From an uncultured Oscillospiraceae bacterium (lineage in GTDB: Bacteria; Bacillota; Clostridia; Oscillospirales; Oscillospiraceae), in NCBI GenBank assembly GCA_910588365.1, contig CAJUQS010000127.1, positions 1 through 9,200 on the forward strand: a DNA stretch of 9,200 nt, in the 5' to 3' direction. Below, in pieces: positions 5,871 to 9,200 of the stretch (within the stretch, counting starts at the first letter, position 1; every line of letters begins with the position of its first letter). Under the pieces are notes generated by a model. It made no database searches, was not told the DNA's origin, and saw only the letters and a list, made by a program, of their open reading frames with translations. Both the position numbers and the translations under genes were made by a program.

Positions 5871-5912
5871 GGGAATACAATGGAAGGAAAACAGATCAGG
5901 AGGAGAGCAGCC

Positions 5913-6173
5913 ATGAAACCTTGCCGCAAGCAGAACACACCGGCCCGCCGGCAGCCCGCGTCCGGTTCCTCCGGACCCGGCGTCCCCGCCGTGACCGCCG
6001 CTCTGGATACGCCTGTGCACCGCTATGCCCACCCCATTCGCATAGCGCGGCCCGCCCAGCGCAGCACCACGGAGGAGCTGCTCTCCTATATTCTGGAGAC
6101 GCTCTCCCGGCACTCAGAACTCCTGGAGGAGCTTCTGCGCCGCGGAGAAAGTGACAACTCCGATACAAAATAA
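5913..6173 (+). CDS. Hypothetical protein, 86 aa, basic N-terminus and acidic helical C-terminus
   Basis: The start at 5913 is supported by AGGAGG nine bases upstream; an earlier in-frame ATG at 5880 has no binding site. The first half is basic and rich in Pro, Ala, Ser and Gly (MKPCRKQNTPARRQP...), probably disordered. The second half contains a likely amphipathic helix, TTEELLSYILETLSRHSELL, continuing EELLRR, that could form a coiled coil or bind a partner. There is no signal peptide or membrane segment. I do not recognise a family. It lies between the spoIIID remnant and the LCP gene, in the same direction as both, with an independent promoter for the LCP gene starting 30 bp after its stop. 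Confidence 0.6.
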   Translation: MKPCRKQNTPARRQPASGSSGPGVPAVTAALDTPVHRYAHPIRIARPAQRSTTEELLSYILETLSRHSELLEELLRRGESDNSDTK

Positions 6174-6202
6174 ACAAATAGTGACAAGTTTTCACAGCCC
6201 CC

Positions 6203-6231
6203 TTGTGTTATATTGGCTTCTCGGTTATAAT
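6203..6231 (+). promoter_or_regulatory. Sigma-A type promoter for the LCP/SLH-transglutaminase operon
   Basis: TTGTGT (6203-6208) and a perfect TATAAT (6226-6231) are separated by 17 bp, 47 bp ahead of the LCP start codon. The -35 shares only its TTG with the consensus. Upstream, GTGACAAGTTTTCAC (6181-6195) is a small imperfect palindrome of unknown meaning. Confidence 0.65.
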
Positions 6232-6278
6232 AGGAAGAGTTTTCTATCCTGTACAGCAAGACAAGGAGCTTTTATTCC

Positions 6279-7292
6279 ATGAGCCGCAACAAAAGAAAGA
6301 CATCCGCGCTGCAGGCGGTCATTGTGACGGCAGTCTGTGCGCTTTTTGTAATGACCGCGCTGGTCGGCCTCTATAAGTGCTTTTCCAAGGAACCCGTCCA
6401 GAAGGACGGCGCCCCGCCGGGTCAGGGCGGGGACCCCGCCGCCTCCCAGGAGCCCCAGAATGACGGACAGCGGGTTGTGCCGTCGGGCATGGAGCGAAAG
6501 GAGCATTTCTTTACCATCCTCCTGGGCGGGCTGGATGATGAAAACGGCGGCAGTGATACCAACCTTCTGGTGGCGCTGGACGCGGAAAACAAGACCATCA
6601 ATGTGGCGAGCCTGCCGCGGGATACCCTTCTGGACGTGTCCTGGTCTGTCAAGAAGCTGAACAACGCCTACCACCACGGCGGCTTCAGCCAGACCATGTC
6701 GGAGGTGTCCAGGCTGCTGGGCATCCCGGTGGACTACTATGTGACCGTGGATCTGCGCGCCTTTGTGGAGCTGGTGGACGAGATTGGCGGCGTGGACTTC
6801 GACATCCCCGTTGACATGGATTACGACGACCCCTATCAGGATCTTCAAATCCACTTTGAGAAGGGGCCCCGCCACCTCACCGGCGAGGAGGCCCTGCAGG
6901 TGGTCCGCTGGCGGCAGAACAACGACGGCACGGGCTACGCCACGGCCGACATCGGCCGGATTGACACCCAGCAGGCCTTTTTGACCGCTATGGCACAGCA
7001 GACGCTTCAGCTGTCCAATTGGGACAAGATCCCCGGCATGGCGGAAATTTTTCAGAAGTGGGTGGATACGGATCTGAAGCTGTCCTACCTGATCTGGATC
7101 GGTGAACAGGCCCTGAACATCGGCAGCGAGGGCCTCACCTTTCACACCCTGCCCGGGGACGGATCGGGGTATTACAAGGGCGGGTCCTACTATGTGCTGG
7201 ACCCGGAGGCCACGCTGGAGATGATCAATACATATTTCAATCCCTATAAACGGGAGCTGACCATGGATGATATGCACATCCTGGTCCCTTGA
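6279..7292 (+). CDS. LCP (LytR-CpsA-Psr) family cell-wall polymer ligase
   Basis: A 337-residue membrane-anchored enzyme of the family that transfers polyprenyl-phosphate-linked glycopolymers (teichoic acid or capsule-type) to peptidoglycan outside the cell. A basic N-terminus leads into one membrane segment (about 10-32) and a Pro/Gly-rich linker (40-70). The LCP domain follows with SDTNLL (92-97), SLPRDT (111-116), KKLNNAY (125-131), VDEIGGVDFDI (166-176), LTGEEALQVVRWR (200-212) and DIGRIDTQQAFL (224-235). In the last motif Thr230 stands where many members have the arginine of R-x-x-RQQ; activity is still likely but this is worth noting. AAGGAG ten bases upstream supports the ATG. It is translated just ahead of the SLH-transglutaminase gene with 19 nt between them, so the two are probably one operon. 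Confidence 0.92.
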   Translation: MSRNKRKTSALQAVIVTAVCALFVMTALVGLYKCFSKEPVQKDGAPPGQGGDPAASQEPQNDGQRVVPSGMERKEHFFTILLGGLDDENGGSDTNLLVALDAENKTINVASLPRDTLLDVSWSVKKLNNAYHHGGFSQTMSEVSRLLGIPVDYYVTVDLRAFVELVDEIGGVDFDIPVDMDYDDPYQDLQIHFEKGPRHLTGEEALQVVRWRQNNDGTGYATADIGRIDTQQAFLTAMAQQTLQLSNWDKIPGMAEIFQKWVDTDLKLSYLIWIGEQALNIGSEGLTFHTLPGDGSGYYKGGSYYVLDPEATLEMINTYFNPYKRELTMDDMHILVP

Positions 7293-7311
7293 TGCGGAGA
7301 GGAGGGCATCT

Positions 7312-8760
7312 ATGAAGCGCCGTATCTGTCTCCTGGTCCTGATATCCGTCCTGACGGCTGGTGCGTTCCCGCCGCCGGCCGCCGCAGCTGCTGAGGAGCG
7401 GTTTCCAGCGGTCCGCGTCTATGAGGGGCAGTTCCGGGATGTGAGCGACTCCGACTGGTACTATGAAAATATAAAGGCACTCTATGAGCTGGGCCTCGTC
7501 AACGGACAGGAGGACGGAGCCTTCGGCCCGGAGGACAATATGTCGGTAGCGGAAGTTGTGACCATGGCCGCGCGGCTGCGCAGCCTCTACGAGGAGGGGG
7601 ACAGCGAGGCCGGCCCGGCCCGCTGCGGCGGGGGCAGCTGGTACCAGCCCTATGTGTCCTACCTCCAGTCCCTGGACGTGATCGCCCAGGAGTTCGAGGG
7701 GAATTATAGCCGGGCGGTGACCAGGGGGGAGATGGCCCATATTCTGAGCAGGACCCTGCCCCGTGAGCTCTTCGTGCCGGTCAACCGGGATGTGGTCCTC
7801 GCCGGGCATTCCAACCGGAACTATATTACAGATGTTGGAAGAGATACGCCCTATTGGGAGGACATTTTGCTGCTGTACCAGTGGGGGATTCTCAGCGGTG
7901 TGGATGGGACAGGCTCGTTCCTGCCTGGCAAAGCTATTCCCCGCTGTCAGGTGGCCGCCATGGTCACCCGGCTGGTGTACAGCGACATGCGCATCCAGCT
8001 GTCCTGGGACTACGCCTTTGCCTATGGGCGGACGGGAACCAGCCTTGCCGATCTGGTGTACAGTGACGGCTCCTTCTACCCGGCCCCCATGCCGGACGAG
8101 CTCCGTGAGATCGACGCGGATGTGCGTTATATGCTCTCCCGGGGCGAACGGACGGTCAGCCTCAGCTATCCTGCCGGGACGCTGAACAGCGGGCAGGTCA
8201 GCCAGCTGATGGAAGTGTTTCTGGATACAGCGCGGCTCTATGTGGAGCAGACATACAACAATATTTTGTGCTCCTACTCCGTTCGTTCCGGACGGGTGAC
8301 CATGACCTTCTCCAGCAGCCTCTATGGCGACGATCTGATTGACAGTTACCGGGAGGCCACCATGCAGTACGCCATTGAGGTCCACGACACCATGTGGGCG
8401 GACGGGCTGATTACGCCGGTGATGTCGGATTATGACAAAGCCCGGGTCTACTTCGACTGGATTTGTGGGCAATGCCGCTATGATTACGACTGTGACGACA
8501 ACTCTATGAGCCACAGCGGATACAACGTGTTCGCCGTGGGGCTGGCGGTCTGTGACGGCTATACGGCGGCCTACAATCTGCTTTTGAAGCTGGAGGGGAT
8601 CTCCTGCACAACGATCTCGACGGAGAGCCACATTTGGACCATCGCGACTCTGGACGGCGTGGAATATCACATAGATACCACTTGGGGTGATTGGACGGAG
8701 CCCGCGGCTTATCGCTATTTCGCGATGACGGAGGCGGAAGCCCTTGCGCGATTTGCGTAA
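7312..8760 (+). CDS. Secreted SLH-domain protein with C-terminal transglutaminase-like domain
   Basis: A 482-residue exported protein. The signal peptide (about 1-27) has basic KRR, a hydrophobic core and an Ala-rich end. Three S-layer homology repeats anchor it to the wall: about 40-95 (FRDVSDSDWYYENIKALYEL then GAFGP), 105-150 (SWYQPYVSYLQ, TRGEMAHILSR) and 172-223 (ITDVGRDTPYWEDI, GSFLPGKAIPR). A linker (about 225-370) has no clear match. The C-terminus (about 373-470) is transglutaminase-like, with the probable triad Cys414 (AVCDGYTAAYN), His440 (ESHIWT) and Asp455 (YHIDTTWGD). In bacteria such domains are often cysteine proteases or wall-modifying enzymes rather than cross-linkers. The ATG at 7312 has GGAGAGGAGGG just upstream; the in-frame 7267 start lies inside the LCP gene and lacks one. 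Pairing with an LCP enzyme suggests a cell-envelope task. Confidence 0.92.
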   Translation: MKRRICLLVLISVLTAGAFPPPAAAAAEERFPAVRVYEGQFRDVSDSDWYYENIKALYELGLVNGQEDGAFGPEDNMSVAEVVTMAARLRSLYEEGDSEAGPARCGGGSWYQPYVSYLQSLDVIAQEFEGNYSRAVTRGEMAHILSRTLPRELFVPVNRDVVLAGHSNRNYITDVGRDTPYWEDILLLYQWGILSGVDGTGSFLPGKAIPRCQVAAMVTRLVYSDMRIQLSWDYAFAYGRTGTSLADLVYSDGSFYPAPMPDELREIDADVRYMLSRGERTVSLSYPAGTLNSGQVSQLMEVFLDTARLYVEQTYNNILCSYSVRSGRVTMTFSSSLYGDDLIDSYREATMQYAIEVHDTMWADGLITPVMSDYDKARVYFDWICGQCRYDYDCDDNSMSHSGYNVFAVGLAVCDGYTAAYNLLLKLEGISCTTISTESHIWTIATLDGVEYHIDTTWGDWTEPAAYRYFAMTEAEALARFA

Positions 8761-8817
8761 ACGAATTGCTCCTGAGCAGTTTGTCGTTATGTAAAGTCCT
8801 TTTTGAATCAGCTGTCT

Positions 8818-8864
8818 ATCAGAGGAAATCGTCTGAATTATCGGATGATTTCCTCTGATTTTTT
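8818..8864 (+). terminator. Rho-independent terminator after the SLH-transglutaminase gene
   Basis: ATCAGAGGAAATCGTC (8818-8833) pairs over 16 bases with GATGATTTCCTCTGAT (8844-8859), with a single G-T pair, around a ten-base loop. A run of six T residues ends it (8859-8864). It is 58 bp past the stop codon. Confidence 0.92.
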
Positions 8865-9186
8865 GCCCTTTTGGGGCGGAAAGTCAGGGCGCTCCCACCC
8901 CCACTACCACCGCGCTACCACCCACGCATCCGGTGCAGCCCCTGCAATTCCAGCACTCATAATGATACTGATTGACATAAATTGTCCACTTGCTACCAGT
9001 TTTAAAAAACACGCTACCAGCCCATTCCTGCGATACCACTCAACCCCTTGCGCCGCAGTACTTCCGTCTCCTCTCCCTCCCCGGGTAAGTGCTTTGGTAC
9101 AAGCCGTTTTCAGCTGTTTTTTGCAACTTTTTCGGCCTGTTTCCGCTCCCGGCTTTCCCGGCAATTTTAAAGGAGGAAACACCCAC
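8865..9186 (+). promoter_or_regulatory. Long leader with repeated CTACCA motifs and a candidate promoter
   Basis: About 320 nt between the terminator and the next start codon hold no convincing gene. TTGACA (8972-8977) is a perfect -35; sixteen bases on, TACCAG (8994-8999) preceded by TG gives a weak extended -10. CTACCA occurs at 8904, 8915, 8993 and 9014, with ATACCA at 9033. The rest is C-rich. A minus-strand frame here has low-complexity composition and no recognisable start. Confidence 0.4.
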
Positions 9187-9200
9187 ATGAGAAATCTCAA
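9187..9200 (+). CDS. Start of a coding region cut by the window edge
   Basis: AAAGGAGG at 9169-9176 lies ten bases before an ATG that reads MRNL before the sequence ends. The start signal is as good as those of the complete genes here. In related Clostridia, MRNLKR... is a frequent beginning of secreted SLH-domain proteins, and the preceding gene is one, but four codons cannot prove this. Confidence 0.6.

Noticed and set aside
7237..8670. A 477-codon minus-strand open frame
   Set aside because: It is a shadow of the SLH-transglutaminase gene; the plus strand carries clear domains, a signal peptide and a terminator.
8904..9200. Minus-strand 98-codon frame at the right edge
   Set aside because: It is antisense to a C-rich leader and a well-supported start codon, and has no binding site or motif.
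1..9200. tRNA or rRNA genes, CRISPR arrays, toxin-antitoxin or phage-defence systems
   Set aside because: I looked for cloverleaf sequences, regular spaced repeats and typical gene pairs. None was seen; the repeats present are palindromic, irregularly spaced MITE-like copies.

Overview
The window looks like chromosomal DNA of a GC-rich, endospore-forming, Gram-positive Clostridia species. The Oscillospiraceae (Flavonifractor/Pseudoflavonifractor-like) are my best guess. The basis is a sporulation gene fragment (spoIIID), AGGAGG-type ribosome binding sites, an S-layer-homology surface protein, a LytR-CpsA-Psr wall enzyme and a clostridial-type large serine recombinase. This assignment rests on gene content and style, not on a search.

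Layout. 1-141 is the end of a palindromic repeat element (MITE-like, truncated by the window edge). 157-1935 (minus) is a Na/phosphate cotransporter with a PhoU-like tail. 2063-2770 (minus) is trmO, a tRNA t6A37 methyltransferase gene, with a probable promoter at 2940-2968 and a strong hairpin in its leader. 2990-4060 is a patchwork of mobile debris: a 72-bp palindromic MITE with TA flanks, a 3' scrap of an IS21-type istB, a 164-bp element, a small unknown gene (3460-3645) ending in a strong terminator, and a larger repeat holding a nested cruciform. 4071-5606 is a complete large serine recombinase. The recombinase runs directly into the 3' half of spoIIID (about 5596-5742), whose 5' half is not in this window. 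After a fourth repeat remnant come an 86-codon unknown gene (5913-6173), an LCP-family wall ligase (6279-7292) and, 19 nt further, an SLH-transglutaminase surface protein (7312-8760) closed by a terminator. A leader of about 320 nt then precedes the first codons of another gene at 9187.

The most interesting feature is the recombinase/spoIIID junction. The stop codon of the recombinase lies inside the surviving spoIIID reading frame, and the gene is cut within its DNA-recognition helix. This is the geometry of the sigK 'skin' type of developmental element, where a serine recombinase excises DNA in the mother cell and restores a sporulation gene. I do not know of a described spoIIID-interrupting element. 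Whether excision happens, or spoIIID is simply dead in this strain, cannot be told from the window.

The second theme is a modular repeat family. Copies share a core (51 bp identical between 1-51 and 3737-3787) but differ in their ends and in their central palindrome. The LCP/SLH-transglutaminase pair looks like a small cell-envelope operon with its own promoter at 6203-6231.
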